Source: Tetraselmis striata (Eukaryota; Chlorophyta; Chlorodendrophyceae; Chlorodendrales; Chlorodendraceae). Taken from it: a stretch of DNA of 64,000 bases. Of this stretch, positions 22,666 through 32,987 are shown piece by piece (the first letter of the stretch is position 1; each line of letters starts with the position of its first letter). The notes below the pieces were generated by a model that searched no databases, had not been told where the DNA came from, and worked only from the letters and a program-made list of their open reading frames with translations. The DNA lies in assembly GCA_006384855.1 (NCBI GenBank), contig VCJN01000578.1, positions 119,501-183,500 of the forward strand. The letters are read 5' to 3'. A program made the translations under genes and the position numbers.

Positions 22666-23617
22666 CTGTGTTGGTTGTCTAGTCCTCAATCCAGTTTCTG
22701 CTGCTCGACCCTGCTGTGGAGTAGCACGGGGTACGCGACGCTGACAGGGCGCGGTCACACGCAATGACGCAACGGCCTGACGCGGCGCGAGTATACACAA
22801 GGAAATCCTGATCGGCGCATCAGCGACCAATCATCATCGTCGTAATTTCTAGTAAGTTAATAGCAACTAATCTAAGGATTACTGGATTATCTACAAAGGA
22901 GATAATCCTTATCCGGAGCGACATGCAACACTAAATCATTCTAAGGCGTAGCTGTAATCCTTATGGGGATATACTGGCACCCCCTCGGCCGCCCCGTCGC
23001 CCAGCAATGCCCACGACTCATCTGGTTTCGGAGCCACAACTGGGTTGTGGTTTCGGAGCCGTGCCTGTACCTGCAGTACAGGTAGCAGTTTGCTGCTGGT
23101 TGTTGATATATTACAATGAAGCGACAACTAGCGACTATCTATGGTTATGTTGATCACCAAAGAACGACGTAGCGAGAAAAGGCCATGTTTTCAACACATC
23201 TTGCGCTGCCAAGGCGCAGATCACCCGGCAGCGTGACGCAACGTCTCAATCGACACAACCCCACCTGGCCTAACCCTAGGCAGGGACCATATCTAGGTGT
23301 AGCCACCGTTGCGGGCTCAATGGCCGCGGTCATAATGCGGGTCATGTGGATCGCCAATAAATGGTGGGGGTGAAAGTGGTTGGTCAGCTACATAGGTGCC
23401 CTAACTTAGGTTTCAACACGGGCAGGAGCCCCCACCCTTCGTTGGGGAATCGCACCTACCGACTGGCTGCCGCCAAGAGCACCCATACATTGTCATATGG
23501 TATATTTACCCTCCCTGAACTGCTGCGTGCTGCTGGTCGGGTGCGGGGCGGTCGGTGATGCCCGTTGCCAATCGCTCGCTAGCGACCTTTTCCTGCGTGT
23601 ACTGCATGTTAAATGTA
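22499..23617. other. Intergenic, TG tract plus long G-run
   Basis: No gene. A TG tract passes into a G-run of about 30 nt at 22637-22665. Three TAAGGATT/AATCCTTA motifs cluster at 22855-22960. Confidence 0.5.
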
Positions 23618-24126
23618 AATTATCCAGCAAAGCGTCGATTTTTCGGCGGTGTGCTTTATTGCCGTACACGGGTACCCGCATAGTGCAGCGGATCGGGCCT
23701 ATAGGTGCATGGATAAAGCGCTTATCTACTGGCATGTACTACTAAGTACTACAATCCACCCACCCACCCGCCCGCCCACGGTCCTTAATTACACAGCCGT
23801 CCGATTACAATCTCACGGTTGGGAGGCACTGGTACTGGTACTCGCTACTCGCTGCTGGTAATGGAAAAAAAAAAACTCTGGTAGCGACTACTTCAAAGCG
23901 CTGGCAATGCGAACGCTCGCTGCTGGTACTGGTACTCGGTCTGGCTGCTGGTAATGGAAAAAAAACTCTGGTACTTCAAAGCGGTGGCAATGCAAACGCT
24001 CGCTGCTGGTACTGGTACTTCAAAGCGCTGGCAATGCAATTGGGGCCAGTGATATAGAACCTGTTCTTTTAAAATTTTCTGAAAAATCGACGCATCGCTA
24101 ATTCAACTGTCAAGTTACTTCATATG
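23618..24126 (+). repeat. Dispersed repeat, long copy
   Basis: Partner of 15178-15556. It carries an internal expansion of a tactggtactcg...ctggtaatggaaaaaaa module in about three copies, which explains its extra length. Both ends match the short copy, including tcttttaaaattttctga at the right. Confidence 0.85.
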
Positions 24127-24616
24127 ATACTAGGTTTTATATATAGCATTACATATAATCATATGGATAATAATATATACACACTTATTATACTTATATA
24201 CTACAATTTACTGCGGGACGACTCGAGCATACAATTATTGCCAAAACACATTATTTCATCCAGAATCAGCATCGTCGTTCGGAACTACACTACCACATCA
24301 GAAAAGGCAGCGCGTATAACTACATATATATAGTATTGCAGCTTGCAGCAGCAGCCAGAATAATTACAAACTATCATACGTTATTTCACTGTGTTATACA
24401 TATTACTTGTGTTACGCACCCATATCAAACAGCGGTTTGCCGTCCCGATGGCAGTAAATGCATGTACTGCGATCAAGCATGAATACGTATTGCAACAGAT
24501 ATAACGCATGTTACTTACTATTACAATCTAATCCTTGCTTGGCGCGAATAGCAATGAAAACGATGCGCCGGTGGCCAAAATGTAAATGCGTCGTCAATGT
24601 GCGCAATCGATCCATA
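24127..24616. other. AT-rich spacer downstream of the ankyrin-like gene
   Basis: One of the most AT-rich stretches in the window (tatatatag, ataatatata and similar). No gene. It lies 3' of the minus-strand repeat protein and could hold its polyadenylation signals. Confidence 0.5.
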
Positions 24617-27600
24617 TTATGAGGGACAGCCTTGCTCCCTCGCCCACTGCAGCACCGCCAGATGACCCCCTCTGGCGGCTGCAAAGCAAGTCCGTTCATC
24701 CCAGGGACACCCCTGCTCCCTCGCCCACTGCAGCACTGCCAGATGACCTCCTCTGGCTGCAGTGTAGCAAGTCCGTTCATCCCAGGGACAGCCTTGCGCC
24801 CTCGCCCACTGCAGCACGGCGAGATGACCCCCTCTGGCTGCAGCACTGCAAGTCTGTCCATCCCAGGGACAGCCTTGCTCCCTCGCCCACCGTAGCACCG
24901 CCAGATGACCTTTTTCGGCTGCAACACTGCAAGTCTGTCCATCCCAGGGACAGCCTTGCTCCATTGCCCACTGCAGCACCGCCAGATGACCTCCTCTGGC
25001 TGATGTGAAGCAAGTCCGTTCATCCCAGGGACACCCCTGCTCCCTCGCCCACTGCAGCACTGCCAGATGACCTTTTTCGGATGCTGCGTAGCAAGTCGAT
25101 TCATCCCAGGGACAGCCTTGCGCCCTCGCCCACCGCAGCACGGCCAGATGACCTTGTTCGGCTGCAGCACTGCAAGTCCGTTCATCCCAGGGACACCCCT
25201 GCTCCCTCGCCCACTGCAGCACCGCCAAATTACCTTTTTCGGCTGCAGCACTGCAAGTCTGTCCATCCCAGGGACAGCCTTGCTCCATTGCCCACCGCAG
25301 CACCGCCAGATGACCTCCTCTGGCTGATGTGAAGCAAGTCCGTTCATCCCAGGGACACCCCTGCTCCCTCGCCCACTGCAGCACTGCCAGATGACCTTTT
25401 TCGGCTGCTGCGTAGCAAGTCGATTCATCCCAGGGACAGCCTTGCGCCCTCGCCCACCGCAGCACGGCCAGATGACCTTGTTCGGCTGCAGCACTGCAAG
25501 TCCGTTCATCCCAGGGACACCCCTGCTCCCTCGCCCACTGCAGCACTGCCAGATGACCCCCTCCGGCTGCTCCGGAGCAAGTCGATTCATCCCAGGGACA
25601 CCCCTGCTCCCTCGCCCACCGCAGCACGGCCAGATGACCTTGTTCGGCTGCAGCACTGCAAGTCCGTTCATCCCAGGGACAGCCTTGCTCCCTCGCCCAC
25701 TGCAGCACCGCCAAATTACCTTTTTCGGCTGCAGCACTGCAAGTCCGTTCATCCCAGGGACACCCCTGCGCCCTCGCCCACCGCAGCACTGCCAGATGAC
25801 CTTTTTCGGATGCTGCGTAGCAAGTCGATTCATCCCAGGGACAGCCTTGCTCCCTCGCCCACCGCAGCACGGCCAGATGACCTTGTTCGGCTGCAGCACT
25901 GCAAGTCCGTTCATCCCAGGGACACCCCTGCTCCCTCGCCCACCGTAGCACCGCCAGATGACCTTTTTCGGCTGCAACAGTGCAAGTCTGTCCATCCCAG
26001 GGACAGCCTTGCTCCATTGCCCACCGCAGCACCGCCAGATGACCTCCTCTGGCTGATGTGAAGCAAGTCCGTTCATCCCAGGGACACCCCTGCTCCCTCG
26101 CCCACTGCAGCACTGCCAGATGACCTTTTTCGGCTGCTCCGGAGCAAGTTGATTCATCCCAGGGACAGCCTTGCGCCCTCGCCCACTGCAACAAGGACAA
26201 ATGACCTCTTCTGGCGGCTGCGTGGCAAGTCCGTCCATCCCAGGGACACCCCTGCTCCCTCGCCCACTGCAGCACTGCCAGGTGACCCCCTCCGGCTGCT
26301 CCGGAGCAAGTCGATTCATCCCAGGGACAGCCTTGCGCCCTCGCCCACCGCAGCACGGCCAGATGACCTTGTTCGGCTGCAGCACTGCAAGTCCGTTCAT
26401 CCCAGGGACACCCCTGCTCCCTCGCCCACTGCAGCACTGCCAGATGACCTTTTTCGGCTGCTGCGTAGCAAGTCGATTCATCCCAGGGACAGCCTTGCGC
26501 CCTCGCCCACTGCAACAAGGACAAATGACCTCTTCGGGCGGCTGCGTGGCAAGTCCGTTCATCCCAGGGACACCCCTGCTCCCTCGCCCACTGCAGCACT
26601 GCCAGGTGACCCCTTCCGGCTGCTCCGGAGCAAGTCGATTCATCCCAGGGACAGCCTTGCGCCCTCGCCCACCGCAGCACGGCCAGATGACCTTGTTCGG
26701 CTGCAGCACTGCAAGTCCGTCCATCCCAGGGACACCCCTGCTCCCTCGCCCACTGCAGCACTGCCAGGTGACCCCCTCCGGCTGCTCCGGAGCAAGTCGA
26801 TTCATCCCAGGGACAGCCTTGCGCCCTCGCCCACCGCAGCACGGCCAGATGACCTTGTTCGGCTGCAGCACTGCAAGTCCGTTCATCCCAGGGACACCCC
26901 TGCTCCCTCGCCCACTGCAGCACTGCCAGATGACCTTTTTCGGCTGCTGCGTAGCAAGTCGATTCATCCCAGGGACAGCCTTGCGCCCTCGCCCACTGCA
27001 ACAAGGACAAATGACCTCTTCGGGCGGCTGCGTGGCAAGTCCGTTCATCCCAGGGACACCCCTGCTCCCTCGCCCACTGCAGCACTGCCAGGTGACCCCC
27101 TCCGGCTGCTCCGGAGCAAGTCGATTCATCCCAGGGACAGCCTTGCGCCCTCGCCCACCGCAGCACGGCCAGATGACCTTGTTCGGCTGCAGCACTGCAA
27201 GTCCGTTCATCCCAGGGACAGCCTTGCTCCCTCGCCCACTGCAGCACTGCCAGATGACCTTTTTCGGCTGCTCCGGAGCAAGTTGATTCATCCCAGGGAC
27301 AGCCTTGCGCCCTTGCCCACTGCAGCAAGGACAAATGACCTCTTCTGGCGGCTGCGTGGCAAATCCGTTCATCCCAGGGACACCCCTGCTCCCTCGCCCA
27401 CTGCAGCACTGCCAGATGACCCCCTCCGGCTGCTCCGGAGCAAGTCGATTCATCCCAGGGACACCCCTGCTCCCTCGCCCACCGCAGTACGGCCAGATAA
27501 CCTTGTTCGGCTGCAGCACTGCAAGTCCGTTCATCCCAGGGACACCCCTGCTCCCTCGCCCACTGCAGCACTGCCAGATGACCCCCTCCGGCTGCTCCGG

Positions 27601-28342
27601 AGCAAGTCGATTCATCCCAGGGACACCCCTGCTCCCTCGCCCACCGCAGCACGGCCAGATGACCTTGTTCGGCTGCAGCACTGCAAGTCCGTTCATCCCA
27701 GGGACACCCCTGCGCCCTCGCCCACTGCAGCACCGCCAAATTACCTTTTTCGGCTGCAGCACTGCAAGTGAGTGCATTCCAGGGGCAGCGTCGCGCCTTC
27801 GCCCACTGCAGCACCGCCAGATGACCTCCTTTGGCAGCATAAACACACATCCATGCTGAATCCCAGGGACATCCTTGCTCTATGGCCCATTGCAGCAGCT
27901 CCAGATGACCGCCCTCAGCCGCAGCGCGGCAGACGACCTCGTCCCAGGGGCAGCCTTTCTGCCTGAGCCACTGCAGCACCGCCAACTGCCCTCGTTCAGC
28001 TGCCCACTCGCATTTCTCTTGGTCCAGCGGCCAGTTGCGGTGCCGAACGCCCCACAGCAGCACGTCCAGCCCGCCACCCCCAACAGCCGCCCTCTGCACC
28101 TCCTCCGCGTCGATCAAAGGGCAGCCTTGCGCCGACGCCCACTTGAGGAGCTCCACCCTGCTCGTGAACACCCGGGGGTCCATCCGCTGGTTGTCCCCTG
28201 GCGCGGCAGGCGCGACGTTCACGCCCTCGCGGGCGGGGCGGCACACGCTCCGTAGCACCCCGCGCCAGCTGCCGGCACCCGCGCCGCTGAGTTGCTCCGC
28301 CACCAGCTCCCACATGCCGCTCGGTAGCTCCGGCACCGCCAT
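24617..28342 (-). CDS. Giant ankyrin-like repeat protein with F-box-like N-terminus (1241 aa)
   Basis: A single uninterrupted exon starts at an ATG at 28342. Residues 5-40 (LPSGMWELVAEQLSGAG, then VLRSVCR) look like a degenerate F-box. After two or three diverged units come about 40 near-identical 27-residue units of the form CPWDERTCSAAAEQGHLAVL plus RWAREQG, so the repeat is exactly 81 bp. These CPWD units are the divergent ankyrin-type repeats common in algae and oomycetes; they form helix-turn-helix stacks for protein binding. An F-box head would make it a ubiquitin-ligase substrate receptor, but this is inference. The array is built of higher-order blocks of four units, showing recent duplication. 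The stop falls just after the start of the next unit (GCPS), so the natural C-terminal cap may be lost. Copy number in the assembly could be wrong. Confidence 0.85.
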   Translation of the reverse strand: MAVPELPSGMWELVAEQLSGAGAGSWRGVLRSVCRPAREGVNVAPAAPGDNQRMDPRVFTSRVELLKWASAQGCPLIDAEEVQRAAVGGGGLDVLLWGVRHRNWPLDQEKCEWAAERGQLAVLQWLRQKGCPWDEVVCRAAAEGGHLELLQWAIEQGCPWDSAWMCVYAAKGGHLAVLQWAKARRCPWNALTCSAAAEKGNLAVLQWARAQGCPWDERTCSAAAEQGHLAVLRWAREQGCPWDESTCSGAAGGGHLAVLQWAREQGCPWDERTCSAAAEQGYLAVLRWAREQGCPWDESTCSGAAGGGHLAVLQWAREQGCPWDERICHAAARRGHLSLLQWARAQGCPWDESTCSGAAEKGHLAVLQWAREQGCPWDERTCSAAAEQGHLAVLRWARAQGCPWDESTCSGAAGGGHLAVLQWAREQGCPWDERTCHAAARRGHLSLLQWARAQGCPWDESTCYAAAEKGHLAVLQWAREQGCPWDERTCSAAAEQGHLAVLRWARAQGCPWDESTCSGAAGGGHLAVLQWAREQGCPWDGRTCSAAAEQGHLAVLRWARAQGCPWDESTCSGAAGRGHLAVLQWAREQGCPWDERTCHAAARRGHLSLLQWARAQGCPWDESTCYAAAEKGHLAVLQWAREQGCPWDERTCSAAAEQGHLAVLRWARAQGCPWDESTCSGAAGGGHLAVLQWAREQGCPWDGRTCHAAARRGHLSLLQWARAQGCPWDESTCSGAAEKGHLAVLQWAREQGCPWDERTCFTSARGGHLAVLRWAMEQGCPWDGQTCTVAAEKGHLAVLRWAREQGCPWDERTCSAAAEQGHLAVLRWAREQGCPWDESTCYAASEKGHLAVLRWARAQGCPWDERTCSAAAEKGNLAVLQWAREQGCPWDERTCSAAAEQGHLAVLRWAREQGCPWDESTCSGAAGGGHLAVLQWAREQGCPWDERTCSAAAEQGHLAVLRWARAQGCPWDESTCYAAAEKGHLAVLQWAREQGCPWDERTCFTSARGGHLAVLRWAMEQGCPWDGQTCSAAAEKGNLAVLQWAREQGCPWDERTCSAAAEQGHLAVLRWARAQGCPWDESTCYAASEKGHLAVLQWAREQGCPWDERTCFTSARGGHLAVLQWAMEQGCPWDGQTCSVAAEKGHLAVLRWAREQGCPWDGQTCSAAARGGHLAVLQWARAQGCPWDERTCYTAARGGHLAVLQWAREQGCPWDERTCFAAARGGHLAVLQWAREQGCPS

Positions 28343-30465
28343 GCGTCCTGGGAGATGAGCCTGGCGAGGTGCGCTGGCCGGATGGAGGAGATGAGCAACT
28401 GCTGCGCTCTTCTGCGGAGTGGGACCGCGAGAGCCTGGTGGTGCGGATCAGTCGCCCGAGCGCTCTCTCGTCCCTCCAGCGGCAGGGCCCGTGTGCCGTC
28501 GTCCCTCCACGCCGGGTCCTTGCTGATGCGACGTGCGGAGGTGGGACACAGGACCCCCCCTGCTGGGTGGCGGGGGAGTGAAGATTGCAGTGGCTCGCCA
28601 CCAGGAGGGGCAGCGGCGCAATGGCCAGCCGGTTGTTGAAGAGCTGGATGTCCGCGCACAGTCCCCGTGCCGTCGTCAGAGTACACCGGTGCGGGAGCTG
28701 CTGTGGATGTTCGCACTTCGGCACAAAAGGCCGCGCGCAGGCGGTGCGAGAGGAGGTGGGGTGGGGACCGAGCACAGCGCTCCGGCACCTGGAGTGGCCG
28801 TAGCAGCACGCCGTTCAGCGTCAACATTACAGCAAGGGGCTTCTAAAGGGTCTCAGCTCTAAGGTCCTGCTTGCAAGATGCCCAGAACTGCGAGCCGATC
28901 CAGGATAATTGTGCGGAATTCGTCAGGGGCAAGACCTGCGGAGCGTATTCCGCCTGAATATAGGCGGAAGCAACCTGGCGTGAAAAGCCGCCCAAACAAG
29001 CACAAGCGCTGTGGCGAAGTGGCCATTGGGCTGACCCGCTGACCCAAATTTACAGGGTGAAACAAGCGTCTGTTTTAAAATCAAAATTCAGCCCAGGCTG
29101 AAGTGACTCCCGGGGGTGTAGCGACTAAGTTCCGGCATTTTTCGAGAGGCATACGGTATCGGCGGAACTGAAACGGAGGCAAAGTCGGCTCGCTGTTAGT
29201 CGCCAATTGTCGTATTGGTTGCCGTGCCGTGCAACCCAACCCGGTAGCGACTGCCTGAAACTGACTTCGACACTCCCGAGGTAATGTACATACTGCTGGT
29301 ACCTACGACCGTACTCGTCAAAGTACTGGTAGCAGTAGTTTCCTGCCCAGGCGTGCAGATACCCTGTACCAACCCGCCCACAGGCAAGGACGCAAAAAGG
29401 CGCAGCCCCGCTGTCCTGCAGGCTGCAGCGCCGGGCTCACCGGAAGAGATGCTGGCAAAGAGAAGACGCCGGCGGCCGCAGCGGAAGTGGTGCGAACTAC
29501 AGCGAGCCCGGCGCTGTGTCTGGAGTGCTGTGTGTTGAGTGCGGGCAATAGATAACGCTGATAGCACTGATGATAGCAATGCCCCGCCATGCTGCCGCGA
29601 CGATCACCGTCCTAGTCTGATGATGCCCCGGAAGGTGCCCATAATATACTCACGAGTTCCTGCCCCAAACGCTGAAGCCCTGCTGAAACCCTATGTTGTT
29701 GTCCAGAGGAGCAGGTCGCCACCCAGCCGGACCGGTCCAGCTGGGACGGGTCTTGACCAGATAATGCAATATGACAGGTCAGCAAGTCAGCAGCACCTTT
29801 TTGGACAGCGATGATTCGGGACGATGCCTCGCCCGCCACCCCCCCCCCACCCCCCGCCCTCCCGGCCGCCCCTGCCCCTCTCCACATCGCCCGAGCCGCG
29901 ACTCACTCAACACTAGTTACCTCTCATCCCCAGCTTCGCAGCTTCCCACATCCCTAAATAGGTAAGTGTATACAGTATGTTTTGGCTTCCCCCAGCCTCA
30001 TCTCACAGGCCGCCGAGACGGCAAAATGCCGTCCTGCACGCGAGTCGCGAAATCGTCACCGACCGACAGCGTTCAGTGTCTCGTCTGAGCCGCCCAAGCA
30101 AGCCCGGATTGGGGGTTCGGACGCGCGGGGGGGAGGGGGGGGGCGCGGGAAGCTGCGGTAGGCGCCGCTCAGCGCTGCTGTACAAGGGTGGGGCGGGGGG
30201 CACGGGGGGCAGGAGGCTGCCCGGCCCCAGCATGCGTCTGGACGTCCGCAGTGTACTCCTGCCCGTATCATATCCGGCTTATATCAGGATCCGCACGCAG
30301 CCCTCAACCCGCGCGCTTGCGTGCCGATAGTTGCGAGCGCCGGAGCGCGCCCGTGGCGAGCGATATCATTCCGCCTCCTGCCCCTGGGAGGGCGACTACG
30401 GAGGGGCTCGCGGGCGGCCGCGCTGACAGACCGCCTTGTTATCGCTGAGCGCAGCCGCAGCCGCT
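28343..30465. other. Divergent intergenic region, no supported gene
   Basis: Lies between the minus-strand repeat protein and a plus-strand membrane protein gene. Frames are open on both strands only through GC bias. A 54-codon basic ORF (28878-29042, plus) and an exon-like segment between a good acceptor (ctcatccccag) and donor (atag|gtaagtg) near 29935-29962 were noticed but have no recognisable product. Confidence 0.4.
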
Positions 30466-32608
30466 ATGTCGCCAGCGTTGACCGCCACGTGCGCGGCACT
30501 TCCCCCCGCTCATCCGCGCGGGAGCGCCACCCCGCGGCTGCCTCATATGAAGTCTAGCGTCGCGCGGTGGCCTGTCGTGGTGGGCAACGGGCCGCTGCGC
30601 GCGCGCGCAGCGGTGCGGAGGGGCGCCACGCCACGCGATGGCAGCCATCGCTCCGGTGAGTGCCCACCTGCTAGCTGCTGCATCTCCCCCCCCCCCCCCC
30701 CCCCCCCCTAATATCCTTTGGCAGCCAGGCAGCTTGAGTGACTATCTTTTGCATGGACTCAAGGGAAGCCTGGAAATATTGCTGAGCGCCCTTGGACCAT
30801 GCGTACCAGGGCCCGAGGCGCATGTGGAGGTGATTGTGCCGGAGATATGCAGCGATGGTGAGGCAAGCAGCAGCAGGAGCATGGACAGCAAGGGTGGCAG
30901 CGGGGGTGGGGGCGGTGGCGCGGTCCCCTCCACCGTCACCTCCGCGGCCATGCTGAGCGCGCTGCTGGCGGAGCCGGCGTCCAGCGAGCAGATCGACGCC
31001 TTCTTCAACTTCAACCCGGTGTGCCCCGCCGCGGACGGCCTCTTCCGCATGGGGCAGCAGGGCGCGATGGCCGTCGCCGGCAGCGAGAACATCGAGAACT
31101 ACCGCCCGCTCATCAACGACGTCCTCATCCGCGTGCGCACCGAGATCTGCGTGCTGGAGTCGTTTGTGCGCGAGACGGCGACGCCCTTCATCCAGGAGAA
31201 GGGGCTTGGGTGGGTCCTGCCGATGCACGAGACGAGCGAGACGTACCTCGCGGGGGTCGTCTTCATGGTGGGCGCCAACTTCATCCTGCTCGGCAGCACC
31301 AAGGTCGTCGCCATCCTCGCCATCTACGCCGACCTGCTCACGGGGCTGCCCGCCCGCCTGCTGGGCAAGGCGCTGTCCGCCGCGGAGGACAAGGTGCGCC
31401 GCTACACTGGGTCGCATGTTGCGGCCGGTGGCGCCTGCATGGCGCTGCCCGGATGCCCACCCTGGCATCGAGGGAGAGGCGCGCAGCGGCGCTGACCTGG
31501 GTGTGGGCGGCGGCATGCCCGCGCAGAGCGAGGAGCGGTACAATAAGCAGATGGAGAAGCTGATGGCGAAGCAGATGGAGGAGATTAAGGGCGTCATGAA
31601 GAACACCGCGCAGGCGTCGGCGCGCGAGTCTAAGACGGCCGAGGCGCGCCCCGCCACGGCACGCCTGCAGCCCTGGGCCTGTCGCGGCAGCTGCGGCGGA
31701 GGCCGGCTGAGGCCCCCCCTCCCCCTTTGCGCAGGTGAACTCCAAGTACAACCAGAAGATGGAGGAGCTCAAGGCGCGGCTGGACGGAGACCTGGCCAAG
31801 CGGGAGGGCTCCACGCTGGGGAAGGCCTCGCAGGTGGCGACCGCTGCGGCCGTGCCGCTGCGCATCTACGGGAAGTCCAGCCTCACCATCCGCCAGGTGC
31901 CCCCCTTCGCCTCAAGCCGGAAAGTAGCGGGGACTGGCGCACTCTTTGGCCGCCATCCTTCCGGGTGTCGCTGCGGGGGCACCCTGATGCCGCATTACAG
32001 CTTGAAGTAATTGGATGCGCCCCAGCCGGGTCTTATCTGACCGTGACAGGGGTGGTAGTTCTTGGCCGCGCGTGTTTTCATACCACTGTCAGCCCTGCTG
32101 AAAGCACTGGGCAAGAGATTACTGGGCAGTCCTCAGTTGCCAAGCGGTGATGGAGGCCAGACCGGGTACGCTGACCATCGGGTTGCCCCAGCGGCCCTCA
32201 GGCGCCGGCACAGCATGGGGGCAGCGGTCTAGACAGGCGCTGCGCCCATGCCGGTAGATGCAGACCTGCGGGGTGAGCCTTCTCGGCACATTTGGCGTGC
32301 CCTTAGCGTCATGGGCTGTACTTGACCCTTGCCTAGGGGAGGGCAAGGCCCGTCCCTGCTCCTGGGGCGGCATGAGGGTGATTCAGGCCGGCTCCGGTTC
32401 AATGGGTGATGGGCTCATGACCCCAGCCCCCCTCACAGCCCTATGCATCCCTCACGATACATCGTGCTGCCATCCCACCGCCCACCGGTGTGCGCAGGTG
32501 CTCGAGGTGTTCGACACCTTTTGCTCGCGCTACTTCGTGACCTTCACCGTCACGTACATCATCATCAAGACGCTCCACTACGTCTTCTTCCCCGACATCT
32601 TCCCGTGA
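30466..32608 (+). CDS. Predicted membrane protein, probably plastid envelope, function unknown
   Basis: Four exons are well supported by phase: 30725-31393, 31527-31613, 31735-31896 and 32498-32608. Exon 1 has two options. One is 30466-30612 (49 residues from MSPALTATCAALPP, rich in Ala, Arg and Ser like a transit peptide; donor gcg|gtgcgg), giving 391 residues. The other is a six-codon exon from an ATG at 30638 (donor ccg|gtgagt, better consensus), giving 348. The core reads GSENIENYRPLINDVLIRVR, then VLPMHETSETYLAGVVFMVG and a hydrophobic STKVVAILAIYADLL. A Lys/Glu/Met-rich coiled-coil part (NKQMEKLMAKQMEEIKGVMK) follows, then a C-terminal membrane segment (VTFTVTYIIIKTLHYVFF). Intron 3 seems to start with GC (cag|gcgtcg). 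It resembles plant proteins annotated as plastid inner-envelope proteins of unknown function; that link is from memory. Confidence 0.7.
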
Positions 32609-32987
32609 CACCCTCGGCGAGCCGCGCCACCCCGCCCCCCCCCCCCCCCCCCCGGCATGCACCATAAGCTGAGCGGCGCATAAAGGCCGTCCGCCCCATT
32701 TTTCCACCCCCACCCCTAACCACCCAGCCCCGATCAACCATCCGGGTGCCCGTCCCTCCCCTCCCCCCGGGGTGCGCCTTGCCATCATCCACCCCCATTC
32801 CTACGCCCTCACCGCGAATTGGCCGCCCACATGCAACGGGCACCCGCCGGGGCGTTTTTAATGGCACTGAGAGCTTTAATGTCACGCTGATTTCTGGCCC
32901 ACGAGCGCTCGGAATGCCAAACGCCTCGCCGGCGCTGGCAGCTAGGACACGACCTCAGCCGGGATTTGGCTGGATTTGAGTCGGCGT
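32609..32987. other. Spacer between convergent genes
   Basis: 379 bases with a C-run at about 32634-32654 and C-rich DNA after it. No coding. It holds the 3' ends of both neighbours. Confidence 0.5.

Noticed and set aside
24586-27859. Long plus-strand and second-frame minus-strand ORFs over the repeat array
   Set aside because: They repeat the same 81-bp unit in wrong frames, giving Pro/Ser/Arg-rich or Cys/Gly-rich text with no known fold. They are by-products of a stop-free unit.
24617-28342. CRISPR-like direct repeats
   Set aside because: The regular spacing comes from a coding 81-bp repeat with no unique spacers, in a eukaryotic context.
28878-29042. 54-codon basic ORF (MPRTASRSRIIVRN...)
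   Set aside because: It has an ATG and a stop but no recognisable family, no neighbouring exon and no support beyond composition.
29196-29579. 127-aa minus-strand ORF
   Set aside because: Low-complexity Ser/Thr/Arg text over repeated gtactgg words; no motif.
30671-31657. Long minus-strand ORF (328 aa) opposite the membrane protein gene
   Set aside because: It is an antisense shadow; the plus strand has matching splice phases and hydrophobic segments.
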